Below the pieces are notes generated by a model. It worked only from the letters and a program-made list of their open reading frames with translations. It did no database searches and was not told the origin of the DNA. A stretch of DNA of 64,000 nucleotides, from contig JAMXBD010000399.1 of the NCBI GenBank assembly GCA_024138025.1, positions 186,001 to 250,000 on the forward strand. Direction: 5' to 3'. This DNA is from Combretum micranthum. Taxonomy: Eukaryota; Streptophyta; Magnoliopsida; Myrtales; Combretaceae. The position numbers were made by a program, and so were the translations under genes. Shown here piece by piece: positions 11,927 to 25,493 of this stretch (positions are counted from its first letter, which is position 1; every line of letters starts with the position of its first letter).

Positions 11927-13555
11927 CTTTTTATTCTCAATCACATGTCTGCCAATATATATATACATTAGGATGGACCATAAACCCTCTTATTTATCAA
12001 TAAATGACAATTTTTTTCCCTTCATTATAAATCATTTATCTTTATATTACAATCTATTTGAAAACTTAGTTCATAAAACATTAGCTTTTGTGTAATTTCG
12101 AGAAAAGAATTTTAAGTTGTAAAATTGCTAAATTTCATGCTTGAATTGCCAATACATGGGATTACAATTATTTTGGCATTATAACAACATCACTATGAGT
12201 TTTTCATGTATATAAATGTAAACTAAACTCAAACTATTGCATATTAAATAAAAAGTTGACAAGATAAATGATAACGAGATACAAAGCTAAAATAAAACAT
12301 AGGAGCCTTAGCTGCTCATCAAGGCTCTTTAAGACTTAAGATATTCCAGTTACCATGTAAATTAAATAAAAACGAAACAAGATGAAATAATAAAAGTGGG
12401 AGTCTTAGATATTAAACAAGGCTCCTTAATACTTAAAATAATCTAGTTTCCTTCAGACTTTAATATAGACAAGTATAAGACTAGAAATGGACCAGTCTTA
12501 AGAAAATATAAAGCATGAAATACATAAAGTGCATGAATATAAACATGAATGTAACATGATAATGAATAGGGTGTCTTGTATTTCAATTTCCTAGCTTCAT
12601 GCATCATGGGGAAATTTTCATGGAAATAATATTTATAGACACATACTTATAAACATAACATAAGTTTAGGAGCTATAGGAATAGTGCTTATCTAAAGAAA
12701 AAGAAGAGAATGTGTGTGTGATGAGGGAGAGAGTGGTGCTGAGAGAGATAGAGAAGAGAAGGAGAGAGCGATGGTTTGGAAGAGGGGAATAGAAAGAAAA
12801 TTTTGAGAGAGTGTAAATGTAAAGTGAGATATTTATAGGAGTGAGTGGGTACTTATAGAGGAAAATTAGTGAATTAAAGTAGGAAAAAATAATTGAAAAT
12901 GAAAAAGAAAAAGAAAAATTATAATATAGGGAAAGGGAGATGGGCCATCGGTTTTAGAGAAGAGAGAGAGGGAGAGAGAAAAGTAAAATTAAGTGAAAGT
13001 ATAATAAAATATGATGATTAGATATGTTGTAAGAATAAGGTAAGGTATCATAAGAATAGGTGCAAAAAGGAGATTAATGTGAATAATAATTAATAGTAAT
13101 GAATAGTGATTGAATAGTAGAAAAAATAAATTGTTTACTGGTAGAAAGTAAAATACGCATATAAGTGCTATAACTGACATTTTTACAAGCCGATAAGATT
13201 TTATCTAATATTACATGGATATCTTAATATTATTTTATTAATAATTATTTGTCAGAATATTGTACCTCGATTTATGTGTTAGTGATTAGATCCATAAACT
13301 GATATAAAAAAGGTTCAAATCGATTGCAGTTTTAGGAAAACTCATCGTTTTAAGGTATAAGCCTTATGCTAGACTAAAGCTTAGGGTTTACATGTTCTTC
13401 TACTTCATTTAGTATTTTATGATTCGATAATTATATTTGAATTGTTCTAGGGTTTCTACAGTATATAGTTCACTTGGTTTAACTTTAGGGTTTTGATTTT
13501 GATATCGACTCTAGTGTTTCACTTATGAGGTTACCATAAATTCTAGGGGTTTACA
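11927..13555 (-). mobile_element. partial gypsy-type LTR (family B), 5' part
   Basis: On the minus strand it begins at 13555 with TGTAAACCCCTAGAA. It has the same internal order as its neighbour: CTACTATTCA-like repeats near 13080-13130, a TATAAATATC box near 12827-12838, GA-rich leader-like sequence, then repeated AAGACT/GGAGCC modules near 12300-12480. It ends where the next family-B start occurs at 11926, so two LTR starts lie head to tail. No TSD could be established. Confidence 0.55.
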
Positions 13556-14790
13556 AAACCAAACTGCTTGTGCTTGGTATAAACACAGAACCTAGATTCA
13601 TAAATTAAAGTCTTGATTGCTCGGACTGGATATGATAATGGAATATTGATCGGAGTCTCACCAAAAAACTACTCCTACACCTTGCATAGGTCATCCTTAC
13701 TAATCTCGCTATGATAATTATTCAACCCATTGCCAGCTTTTAAATTAACTGGAAAGTCAAAAGTGTCTCCGGGATCGCTTTCCTCCATCCCCTTACTAGA
13801 TTAAGATCCTCGAGTGCAGACTTCACAATAAAAAAAAGCCTACACTATCATGAAGTGAAGTCAAATAGTGATTAATAGTAACACTATACTCCTTTGAATT
13901 ACATTCCACTACATTCTAGGCAATAAGGGTTAGTTGCATTGTTGTAGGATAGGGAGAAGCCCCTCCAGGATTACTACCATAAGTAGCCTCACTCAAAATA
14001 TAGAAGAGCTGCTGCCCTCACTAGTCATCTTGAGTAAGAGATGATCAGACTAATAATGAAGATGAAGATTTCGTAGGTTTTCATTACAAGAAAATGTAGA
14101 GGAAAAAGAGTAAGAAAGAATAAAACTACTAAGAAAAGTGGATATCTTCATAGATCATGAAGAAACTCTAAGGAAAAGAGGGTAATGATGAAACAATGAA
14201 TGGTTGCAAAGCCCTAGCCATTGGATGCACACTCGTCCAGGATCTAATGGTCAAGATTGAATTGCATAAGATGACATTGTCTAACTAAGTACGAACGTAA
14301 AACTATCACATCCCATCTTTACAACATGTGCCCACGCGAGGAAATTCGCACCAGAATTTGAAAAGACAACCCTTATATGGTATTCAATATTATGCATGGA
14401 CTAACTTAATAACAAGGTTTATAACTGCTATACGACCCGCGATAAATCAAACACTTCATCAATCTAAATTGAAGGTTGACTCAATTGGCCCCTACACTCG
14501 GCTTACTCCCCTTGCTCCAAAAGGTAAGGGAGTAGAGGGAACAACTTTTGATTGTCTATTTTAGAACACAGGGCTACCAGAAGCCAAACCCAAGATGCAA
14601 ATGGGCTAAACCAACAAATCCAACCTATGCCCTATTGGCAAACTCCATGATAAGTAGCCCGACCTCAATGACAATTCTAGGTCACCTCTACCTCGCTTGC
14701 TACTCAGCATAGGTCACTTGGTCAGACTAGCACCTGAATAGTGAAATATGTTAAGGATTTAGAGATCAAAGTAGCAAATTTTTTTTTAAA
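13556..14790. other. unassigned sequence, possible old element interior
   Basis: Less AT-rich than its surroundings with scattered short open frames (longest 14328-14564), none recognisable. The stretch 14560-14760 on the plus strand is Gln/Pro/Thr-rich when translated, with stops, and could be a decayed gag; this is weak. It ends in an oligo-T/oligo-A run at 14777-14801. Confidence 0.25.
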
Positions 14791-14801
14791 AAAAAAAAAA
14801 C

Positions 14802-15289
14802 ATAAATCCCCAATATAATCCAAGCGATTAAACTAAATCAAAACATATTGGATTATACCTTCTTGAAGCTTTTGATCTTTTGGAGTTGAAGGTACTGCAA
14901 TCGTGTGAGTTCCCTCTACGGTATCTACATGAATGAATTTTCCTAGCCAGATTTGATGCATGTGCTAGCACGTGGGAATAATTACACGTATTCAGAAATT
15001 ATCTCACAAGGGTCTCTCACAAATTTTTTTTCTTTTGTTTTTGTTTGTAGACTTTCTCTACAAATTCTGATATGATGGCAATGCATCATGAACCTTAAAG
15101 GAGACCCATTGTGTTATATATATAGGGTATCATGCATCGTAAAATATATTCCTAATTTAATTAGGGGTTTTCAATATAACAAACACGCGCGATATATTTT
15201 ATAAATAGCAATTTTATTTATTAATTTATAATTATTTATTAATCTTAATCTTATTAAGATTAATAGATAATTAAATAATTCCTAACAGG
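14802..15289 (-). mobile_element. probable LTR of a non-autonomous retroelement
   Basis: The minus strand begins at about 15289 with TGTTAGGAATTATTTAATTA. It then carries a TATA box region (CCCTATATATATAACAC, near 15112-15128), an AAGGTTCATGATGCATTGCC stretch and a CTACAAACAAAAACAAAAG leader typical of plant copia-class LTRs. The 3' boundary near 14802 is approximate because the sequence runs into oligo-A/oligo-T. Identification is from memory of the general plant repeat type and needs a database comparison. Confidence 0.45.
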
Positions 15290-16270
15290 CTTATTTAAAT
15301 AAACCATGATCCATTTGATTCATTATTTGTATGTGACCCTATAGGTTCACTTAATGTTGGCAGCGAGCCCTAAACATTTTAGGCCTACAAGATATAATTG
15401 GTCTCTAGCAAGACATTATGCCTACCCAAATCAAGTGAAGATCAGTGATCCAACTTTACCTATTACTAGTCAGTTATTTGGTCCACTTGTCACATGATAT
15501 CTTACGATCAAACATAAGGTATGGATCAATACACTGTTTAATCACATATTTCTTGAATCCAAAGTTTGATTGACTTCAATGAATGACACTAATAACTCCT
15601 TATTCATTCATTCCAACATGGCCATGCATTTCTCAGTTTTACTCATCAAGAGACCCAAAAGATATCTCTCTCATATTAATGAGAGGAACAAATTCCTCGA
15701 CGAACACTCATATTCCTCCATATAACTTATTACATGTTCAAGTACAATCTTATAATTATCCGATTAAAGATAATGAAGAGCTGAATCAAAACATGGAACG
15801 TGCTATGTAGGAATCCATGGTATCATCAGGTAAAATGACTAAAACAACACTGCAATGAGAAATACTTATCACATTGATCGATATAGTATTCTTATATTTG
15901 GTCAATCCAATACAATGTACTTTTACATGTATTCATGTGTTAAATCGATATCTTATATCCATGATCAGTAAAACACAATCATCATTTAACCAACATGCTA
16001 GTCTTAATTTATTGTTATTCCATATAATGAATAACCAGAGATAATTTAGAATAATGGTATTTCTCGCCTTATGGTTTTACTATTAAAATCACATACTTTA
16101 ACATCATAAGGAATAACCAATTATTTAAGGAATAAATTTCATCAAAGTAAGAAAGCCAATTATAACTTTGATAAACAAAATTGTCTTATATTATAAAGAT
16201 AAATATTCAAATGATATAGAATCCTCATGGCCTAGGGCACATCACTAGCAAAATAGTGAGCTGACCCCAC
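15290..16270 (-). mobile_element. non-coding interior of a probable LARD-like retroelement
   Basis: This segment has the recurrent plant-repeat layout CTATAGGTTCACTTAATGTTGGC, a stretch around ACATGGCCATGCATTTCTC, then AGGAACAAATTCCTCGACG, and ends near a (T)AGGGCACATCACTAGC word at 16234-16255. I recognise this as a widespread non-coding plant LTR-element interior, but cannot name the family. The open frame at 15583-15810 lies in it and shows no protein similarity that I know. Orientation follows the adjoining LTR. Confidence 0.4.
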
Positions 16271-18453
16271 ATCTTTTACTACCAACTATCAATCGCCTGC
16301 TGGTCCATGATTGCTTGTTTATATATCATGTTGTAAAATAAATTTCGGAGTATATATGAATACTTAATGAACATTAGAAATAATAATATATTCATATATA
16401 TTTTTATATGAAGTATCATTATATATTGATGCCTAATAGAAAGAAAAGAAATTAACAAATAAGCAATGATTGTCGCTATACAAGCACAACAATTAGGTAA
16501 GAAATAATTAAATGCGCCAAGTGGCATTCCACATTACCTTTCAATACTATAAGTAATGATTTTCAGCCCCTAGTTGGTGATTTCCATTGTCGATGAAGGG
16601 CTGGCATATAGTAGTGACCTTATAATATATCTATACCCATTCCAACTTTTGTAACTCATGCTACATCAAGGTATCCTCGATGCAACAATGAATCTTACCT
16701 CCTAGCTCATTAAGACTCCATTGAGATTTAAATTTAATTGATATTTTTAAAATAGTATTTATAAAAAAAAATTGAATATTGAATTATCTAAAATAAAAGA
16801 AAGATCTCTTTTTTTCATTTTCTTAATCACCCTATAAATGCCTGCACACTTGCTAGCCAGGATCAAATATCATGTAGTTCTTTTCCGAAAAGCTTTAATT
16901 TTTTTTTAATTTTTTAAACTCTTTTCACTTTAAGTTCATTTGATTTTATTATTTTTGAAAAAGAAGTTCCGTGAGTCCTTTATTTCAAAAATCTTAAAGA
17001 CATTCTTAATTTTGAATAATTTTTCTGTTTCCTTTACTAAGAAAAAAGCTCTAAGTGTCAAAACATTTTAAGGAATGAAAGGAAACGCACCGCCACACCA
17101 CCCTTCTCCTCCCCCACCAAACCCCACCCCCCCCCCCCCCCCCCCTTCTCTTCCACTATTTTATGAATTTCTTTATTATTTTTATAATAAAAAAGAAAAC
17201 AAATAAAGGGAGACTTACCTACCAGGGTTGATCGGCATAACTTTGGTGAGTAGTAAGCAAAAACTAAGTGCTTCCCATAATTTTTATAGTGTTTGATCAA
17301 CTTACTTTTGACAAACAACAAGCAAAAACCTTGAGCCTCCACAATTTCTATGAAACTAGTCTTATGAGTTATGTCATGTGTGTATTCTCAAAGGTGCTTT
17401 TAGGACCTCAATTTATAGTGTGTATGACTCAATCTAAATTAGGATTGTCAACATTTCTCATAAAAATTCAATCATTATTAATGGGTAGTTTCAAATATAA
17501 TTATTTTAAATAAACTAGTTACCATTGATTTTATTGAATTTTTTTCAAGTTACTGTCTTAAACATATTTCTTGCTTCTCGTTTCTGCTGACCCTGTCACA
17601 TAATGCATCACTTGACAACCCATATAATCCAATTATATTGAGATACTATACATCTTCATATATTATATGACCACATAAAAAGGGTCTAAAAAAAAAAACT
17701 TTCCTTCCTTCCTTTCTTCAACTTTTGTCCAATGACCACCACAGTCCTCAAACTACCTATTCTATTATTTTTAGAACTTTTGCATTTTTTTAGTCTTTTA
17801 AAGTATTTTCTTTTTCTTAATGTCTCTTTAAATGTTTAGGGTGAAACTTTGCAAGTCTACTTCAATTTAAGAATATTATAAAATATTATTATTGTATAGC
17901 ATTTAATGCATGCAATATACACAGAAAATATAATATTGCGTGTGGTATATGCGAGACTATATTTGTATTTGTTCAAAATTTTTTCAATTAATATTTATGA
18001 AATTTCTTTTGTCTATTACTTGGTTTAATGAAAAATTATCTATAAATATTTAAAATTATTACTAGTAAATTATATGGGGGCAAAACTGGGTTATACAAAC
18101 ATCATTCTCGGGTAACAACATGCATGAAATAAGGCATAAGAGTTTCATATCACATCCTTGTCTTGACCACCATTAGTTGATGAACACTGTAGAATGTGAT
18201 CCTAATTGAAATATTACTTGATACAAGCATAAGGTGTTGATTGGAACTTCTTGTCACGCTTTGATAAACATATATTTACTCCACCTCCTGCTATTGATTT
18301 GTATATAGCTAGAGTACTCGTAGAAGCAACAAATATATGGAATGATAAAATTAAAGACACAAGTAGATATAACCTTAAAGCCTTATCTTAACCATCAATA
18401 GCTTATGGCCAAATGTGTTATAACTTAACTTGATAAAGTAGACCTCAGATAAA
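16271..18453. other. unassigned AT-rich sequence
   Basis: No supportable gene or element. It contains a 19-base C run at 17127-17145 (which produces a spurious glycine-rich minus-strand frame), poly-A/T tracts near 16764 and 17691, and short unrelated open frames. Confidence 0.4.
17127..17145 (+). repeat. poly-C tract (19 C)
   Basis: An uninterrupted run of 19 cytosines preceded by C-rich sequence. Length is prone to sequencing and assembly error. Confidence 0.9.
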
Positions 18454-18458
18454 GTAGA

Positions 18459-20284
18459 TGTAATATACAAATAAATAGATCATAGTGAAGGGCATTATTG
18501 TAATATATTGTTATTTAAGAGGGTAGTTTTGTCATGTAATAGTTGAAATTGAACCAAGAGTTGTTTGTGAAGGACCGAAAGTGGAGGATGAAAGCCTGAT
18601 CTAGACCACCAGCCTAGACAAAGAAGGCCACTGGCCTTGGATCATGAGCTGTCAGCGTATGTCTGGCGTTGGTTTTTCTTCATATTTTGTTGTAGCAACG
18701 TATGCCGGCTAAACCTCCCCGGCATAAGGCCGGCTTACATTGTAAGTTTGCACCTCTTTATTTCTAAGCCGCTAGCTTGCCCTACTAGCTTACATCTTGC
18801 GAATCTTTTTGTAGGTTCCTTTTTCCTTAAGTCTCCTAAACTCTATAAGTAAACACCTAGTCTTCTTCTCTTTTCATAGCTCAACCTAAGGCAAATTCTA
18901 AGTAAGAATTCCTCTCAATCTCTTTTGGTTAAATTTTGATTAGATCTTGGTTTTCTATGGGTTGTTTTCAAATTTGCTTTTTGAGGAATCAAGTTGTAGG
19001 AGATGATTTTATTGGAGACAAACCCTAGGCATTGTTAGATTGTGAGCTCTTGGTGATCAAGGAGGATTGGAAATCTCATCCTAGGTAAGGTATAAATCTA
19101 TCTTATCTTTGTGGTAATAAATAAATGGTCTTTTCTAATTTGTTGTTTATATTCTAGAGATTTGGCGAATTGTGAAGAAAACCTTAGTTCTTTTGGAGAA
19201 GTTCTCTTTCTGTTGTTAAGGAGAAGGTATGATCTAGGGTAGATATTGCTTCTATGATATTAAGGTTTGGTTTATCTTGAGATTCGGTTATGTATATGGT
19301 TGTGTTGAGATGGTTTTATTTATGTGATCAGGGTTTTATTGATGTTAGGGTTTTGTGAAAAAGCTGATTCAGGTGCGACCTTATCTTGCTTACTGTTTAT
19401 GCTTGTAGGGTGAGAAAATAAATTGATTAAATCTTATTTTGCATATAATTGAAAGTGCGTTGCTTGTGTTTGGCTTTGGTTAGTAAATACTATGCAGAAT
19501 GTGATACTAATGAAGCGTCTTAATAATCGTTGTGTCGTTATCCCTAGTGGAGTTGCACTTAGAGATGATTCTAATAGTTTAGGAGTAGTATGAGTATGGC
19601 ACCCAGGTGTGTGGGAGATTCCCAGCACCATATATGTATATATTACCTATTTTCTATATCAGTTGTTTTTAGAGAGTCATGGGATACTCTAGGTTTAGGA
19701 CTAAGTTGCAGAAGGTTCTGAGCTGTGTTGGTTGCTTAGCTAAATTAAAGATAACAAATTGTGGTCATTGCATTAGTTTTAAGTTGTATGTGATATGGTT
19801 TATTATTTGTTCATATGCATGTGATTTCGGTTTAGCATGCTGGGCATTTTTGCTCACTCATTTATCTTTTTTGGAACAAATGTAGATTAAGTAGTTTATG
19901 ACTTATCAGGATTTGATGTTTATATAGACTTCGAGGAGGACATTAACGGACCTAATTATCCTACAGTTCTCTATATTGTTTTTGGATAGTTGTTAATAGT
20001 TTGAAAACTATGGGAAGTTGTTTTTGAGAGTTATATTGAATTTATGAGATTTTAGTAAAGACTTTTTATTTCAGTTTAGTATCAATAGATTGGCTTTGGT
20101 TTATGCCAACTAGTTAGTTATGAAGATGTTTTAGTTTTATGACGTTTTTAAAGTATCCCTATTTTTAGAGTTTTGAAGATATATTTTTTAATTATTGGTG
20201 GTTTAGAGTTTTAATAGCCTTCGCATGTTCTTTTCAAGTGAAGACACGTGATGGATTGTAATACCTTTAGGTTAGGACGTTACA
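18459..20284 (+). mobile_element. solo LTR, gypsy chromovirus-type (family A), 1826 bp, TSD GTAGA
   Basis: It starts TGTAATATACAAATAAATAG at 18459 and ends GGTTAGGACGTTACA at 20284. GTAGA flanks both sides (18454-18458 and 20285-20289). The start matches the minus-strand 3' LTR of the chromovirus relic at 23994-25493 (TGTAATATACAAATAAATAA), and the ends correspond too (CACGTG..., then CCTTTGATTTAGGGCGTTACA in the relic). The two are therefore one family. A CCGGC-palindrome patch lies at 18690-18735, and a weak TATA (CTATAAGTAAAC) near 18841. There is no pol sequence between the TSDs, so it is a solo LTR. Confidence 0.85.
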
Positions 20285-20289
20285 GTAGA

Positions 20290-21003
20290 CTTCGACACAG
20301 ATTGGGTTAGACTCATGAATCGACCTGATCCAACACCGGCAGATCTAACCCGTCGCTTGGGCCAATCGTACAGGTCATAACCTACATTGCGGGTTGATAG
20401 GTGAAGGCTATATCAAATCCTTAAAATTAAAAAAAAAAAAGAAAAAGAACAAAACATAAAAAGATGAAAGGAAAAATATATAAGCAAATAAGAAATAAAT
20501 ATTTAAACTTACTTTCATATGAATAATTAATAATATATGACTTAAAAGGATACTAGTTAGACTTTTGTAAACTTGTAACAAAAGTAATTAGGTCTTATCT
20601 TGTCTTTGTGGGAGTTTGTTTTGAGTGTTTTAAAGTTCCAGATTTCTAATTTTACATGTGCTTGTGTAAAAATAAATGTACATCTTTAACTATTCTTTAA
20701 CAAATGGGCTAAATACTAATATTTTTAGGCCTAATTTTGCTTCAAATAGAAATTTTGTATTATTATTTTTTATTTTTTACTGATTTTTATGTTATCTTAT
20801 TATAAAGAATCCTTTTCATATTTTTATTTTATTTTATTTTATTGAATAAATATGGCCAATTTAATAAATTGTGAACCAACCCCTAAACTGATGGGTCGGC
20901 CCGAACTAGCCTAGCCTAAGCATTAGCAGGCCAGTTTTAGGTCGCTCTAGTCTTGACCCATGACTGGTAGGTCCGGGCTAGTTTGCCCTGCTATCGAGGT
21001 CCA
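20290..21003. repeat. possible degenerate hAT-type non-autonomous element
   Basis: The two edges are GC-rich and share words of the GGGTTAGAC / GACCTGATCC / CCCGTCGCTTGGGCC kind in opposite orientations (20300-20400 and 20870-21003), with AT-rich filler between. This is a layout seen in plant hAT-derived MITEs. I could not align a clean terminal inverted repeat or an 8-bp duplication. Confidence 0.25.
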
Positions 21004-23640
21004 GGATTATTATCCTTTGTTAATCAAAGTATAACATATTTGATTCTCCCCTCCTCGATAATTGTAATATATGGACGTTGACAATCGAATTGTTGTAAAA
21101 CTACTATTTATTAGAAAATTAAAAAAAAAAAACTGAAACTTAAAATGAGTTCTATGGAAAATCTACTAATATCCCTCCAAAATAAGCAAGAATGTAGAAC
21201 TACCAAATCCTAATAAAATATCTTATAACATTTTTTTAATTGATTAAAATGGAGGATTAGGGTTTTGAATCTTTTCTATCGTTATACATGATATATCCAT
21301 TCCAACTAAATTATAAGGCTTCGATATGATATTCTTTTTCAAGAAACTAAAATCTAATACATTCATTCTTTCGATAAAATAACTACAAAGTTGAAAAGCA
21401 TTATACTATTTCATAATCTGTCATTTAAATAATTTAAAATATCCTACAAAGCTTATAACCAAAAGTGAATTTGGACAAAAACATCTTAATTATATCTTGC
21501 TGTTGAGGAATCCAATCATATTTTATAAAAATCTTATTATTGTACAAGAAATGATTTATTAGGTATTACATGAACATAACCTATGTTTACAAACAAAATT
21601 CTAATATATATATAAAGTATGAAATCATAAAAAACGATTACTTTAAATACCATCCATTCCTTTACCATTAAATTTTTCTAAACAAAAAACATATTATATG
21701 AAATCTAATCCATCTATTTTTCTTTCAAAAGACACTGATTATGTATTTGGTTTGCTGCAAAATTGGAACATCCAATGGAAGACTGAAACAGGTTAACCTG
21801 ACAATGCCGCACAGGAAAATGTCCGTGTTTTTATATGGAATAAAAGAGCACTGTCTGACCCACAATTCCCGGCAAGAATCACGATTTGAAAACTCTCGAC
21901 ACGAGTAAAGGAATTTTTTTTTTTTTTTTTTGACACCACATTTTTATTCGAACCAGAGTTTTAGTTTTCACGTTGGTAGCAAAGGACCAAACATAACCCC
22001 ATTTGCTATTCCATGGTAATATATGTATCATAACATTGGTACTGTCTCCTTGTAGTTTGGTTTAAGATGGCTTCAATGGCGTCGTTCAAGTTCCTTTTAT
22101 GCTTACAAAATTATATAGATTTTCTTATATTAGGGTTTAGCTATATATATATATTATAGATAATATATCGTGGTTAATCTATAATAAATTGAATTTTAGC
22201 CTGCAAGGATGGATTTAAGGGGCTCCGGAAAAAAAAAAAAAAAACCTTAATTTTCTTCATATATTTTAAATAAGAGATATATTATATATATTAAAAAGCA
22301 AATCATGACATAATATTAGTCCTAGGAGAGTGTTTATATGTGTAATTTACATATTAAGTCATTTTATTTATTCAAGATACATCTATAACTTAAATGACAT
22401 TTTGTTTATTTACTTTTTCTAAACTTTTCTTTTTTTATATAATAACTAACTAGATTAAATTCATTTATTATAATTATATTCAACTAGATAAATTTTTTGA
22501 ATTGCATTTTTTTTATTTATAGTACTATATAAATAATAATTACTTTTTTCATATTATAACTGTTTTTTTATTGAATAAAGTATTGACAAAAAATACTAAT
22601 TATATGACTATTGGCTTAGTAAAGATTTTTCTTCTTTGAATATTACTAGAGTGAATGTGAATTTTAAATGGTTAATAACCTGTATTGTAAATTTTTTTTT
22701 CCCCGTAACTTTGCTAATAGAAAAATCGTGAAAAGTCTTCATCAAAAGAGATGATAGAATACTCATATATTAGCAACTTGTTCTTTTCTGAGTTTTCTCT
22801 CTACTTGCATTTTCCTATTAATATTTTTTTATAATTTAATTTTTGTTAAAAACATAACTTTGACATATATGTATATTAACTTTATTTTTTTATAAATTAA
22901 TATTTAAATTCAATTGATATATTTACTGTAATAAGAAGGGAAAGAATTATTATTTTAATCTCTTTGAAAGTGTACTAAGTACCCTTAATAATTCTTAAAA
23001 GAATTCTTCAAATCTATTAATTTTTAGAAAATGTCACGAATAAAATCATTAACGGAAATCTTTTCACATGTTAATATATTTTCCTGTAGGTGATTCTAAT
23101 GTTGACTTAATTTCTCCTCATTTATATGATTTTGGAATCATCCTTAAGCATTTGAAATATGCAAGGTGTTATAATATTAAAGGTGATGTCTAGATAAAAT
23201 GTCTTCTAAGTCAGATCTACTCATAATTGTGGTTGGCCTTTGCCAAAGGCATTGGTTTGTTGAGCTCCTATCACATCCCTCAGAAAGCATACCAACTAAT
23301 TGTGTTTGACCTGCTGATATTAAAATTATGACAAAGATGGTGATTTAGAAATGAAAGGTGAGAAGTGAAATTTTGAGATGCATTTGTCATTTACCCATAA
23401 ATAAATACACATAGTAAACAAATCTTTAAGAAAATGGATTAAATGTTATAATATTCTTTGTTTCAATTATTATTTTTAGTTTAAAATCCATTTTACTTTA
23501 AATTAATATTTATTTAATTTTTTAACTTTAACTTTAAACAAAAAATCCTAGTTTTATGGTTTTGCAACCAAACATTGAACCATCAGTTTTATAGAATCAA
23601 CAATGGTTCCCATTTCCGTTCACTCCGAGTTCTAACTATA
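21004..23640. other. unassigned AT-rich sequence
   Basis: No supportable gene. It includes a T run at 21917-21931, an A run near 22229-22243, and a TA-rich stretch near 22142-22170. A short plus-strand open stretch around 23090-23250 (after a TTTCCTGTAG word) is not recognisable. Confidence 0.35.
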
Positions 23641-23791
23641 AGCATTAACTTACTTGAGAAAAGCAATGTGATTTTCAAAACATTGATTACATAATCATTG
23701 AATAAACTACGCGACTAAACCGAAAACTTTCTTTTAATAGCATCCTGTGAAATACAGGAATAAAAACAAACAAAATGGTGCTTATACGTAC

Positions 23792-23993
23792 CAAAAACGT
23801 TTGGGCCGCGATGAACTGAGTAATCCATTCCATTTTAACTTTTAAGCAAGGAAAAAGACCCCTCGATAAATTCAGTCCGGTTTCGTGGAAGTCAGCTAGA
23901 TATTCTAATAGAATATTAGATATCAATACATGAGAATGGTCGATGTTTGTGGATTCATCCTTGTCCAAATAATTCTCTTGCTTACTAAGGGGC
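23792..23993 (-). pseudogene. exon-like open frame cut by a retrotransposon LTR
   Basis: On the minus strand the frame is open for 67 codons from the very edge of the adjacent LTR (23993) to 23792. It encodes a varied, non-repetitive sequence that includes NILLEYLADFHETGLNLSRG and KVKMEWITQFIAAQ. It ends exactly at a consensus plant splice donor, G|GTACGTATAAG (23791 downward). I do not recognise the protein. The upstream boundary coincides with the end of the gypsy 3' LTR, so the element may have inserted into this exon. No downstream exon could be identified. It may be a real gene fragment or a chance frame. Confidence 0.35.
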
Positions 23994-25493
23994 TGTAACG
24001 CCCTAAATCAAAGGCATCTACAACCTGCCACGTATCCTCTCTTCAAAGGCACACGCTAAATCTATTACTAAACCACAATAAATAGAATATCATCAAAACT
24101 CTCTAAAATAAACATCTTCAATATAAAATTTTATAAAAGTTGTTCCACTACATAATCCGATAACTAAAGATATCTAAAAACATAAGAACATAAAAAGTCT
24201 TTACAAATAAAACTTTCAATGAAACTAATCCATCAAAATAAAGTCTCTACTAAAATAAAAATACTCATAAACGTTTCCATCTAAATCCTTAATGATCAGC
24301 TGGATGGTCATCTATACTATCGTGCTCCCCGTCATCAACATATACATCATATCCCAACAAATCATATATAATAGGATCATCACCTGCACCTGTAAAAAAT
24401 AAAGGATTGAGCACAAAAGCCCAGTACATCCAAACCACAAGCACATGCACATGATCATACATAACACAATATCACATACAACTTATAATTTCTAATGCAA
24501 TAAGCACAAATTAATCTATCTTTTCATTAGCCTGCAACCAACACAATTTAGGAAAACTCATGATATAAACCCAAACCCGGAATAACTCAGATCCCGAAAC
24601 ACATATTATAATATATACATATATACAGTTTGCATGCCCAGCCAAAGCTCGAAAGCACGACTCTTAATCTATCAGAATCATCTCCAAGCACGAGTCCATT
24701 CGGGACAACCTCACACAAGGATCATCAGGTTGTCTCACTAGAGATCACCCTCCACCATGGCCTTGCCATGAGTTCTACTCTAGTCGAAACCACTCACAAC
24801 CAACACTCAATTTCAATTAAGGTCGTATATTCGTTAATCAGGTTATAAATTCTAAACCTATCATGCACAAGCAGCAAACAAGATAAGGACGTATCTGGAT
24901 TTGCTTCCAATCCAAATCTACTCAATAGAAACTTTAATTGAAATGGAACCCTAATCTCACAATACTCCTGTATATCATTATATGTCGCAATTAAAATTCA
25001 ATTGTAATCATGATGTCAAACCTTAACCCTAATACCATAATCCTAACCAAATCTTAACTCACCTATTAATTTTGTTTTTACTTCACAGAAACCCTAACAT
25101 CAATTTCTCTTCAAATCTTCATTGATCTCCACAATCCTATAATTTGCAGAACTTGATTGAAATCAGAAACCCTTCAATTGGATTTGAATCTTATATTCTC
25201 CAAAACCACTCTAGTGTTTCGCTTCTAGATTTTGAATCTCCTTAATTTTGGCTGAAAAGAAATGTGGGAAAACTTGTGGGGCCTAAGGCCTATTTATAGA
25301 GAAAGATGGCTTAGGAAAAACGCAACCCTACGTCATAAATTAATGAAGATTTACTATTTTTTTTTACCATCATTAATGTGAGAGATGATTATTATATCTC
25401 ATTTATTAGGGTTGGCCAAATAACTCTCTTCTTTAATAAATCATTATATTACCATTTTACCCTTCATTATGATTTATTTATTTGTATATTACA
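23994..25493 (-). mobile_element. 3' LTR of a chromovirus (family A), 1500 bp
   Basis: On the minus strand it runs from 25493 (TGTAATATACAAATAAATAA) to 23994 (...GATTTAGGGCGTTACA). It is preceded by a polypurine tract directly downstream of the pol frame. A minus-strand TATA box (CTATAAATAGGCC) lies at about 25289-25302. The start is nearly identical to that of the solo LTR at 18459. The flank after the CA end is GGGGC (23989-23993); the partner TSD is not available because the element is truncated on its 5' side. Confidence 0.8.

Noticed and set aside
17058..17342. Minus-strand frame with a glycine run
   Set aside because: The glycines come from the 19-C tract at 17127-17145; no other protein-like feature.
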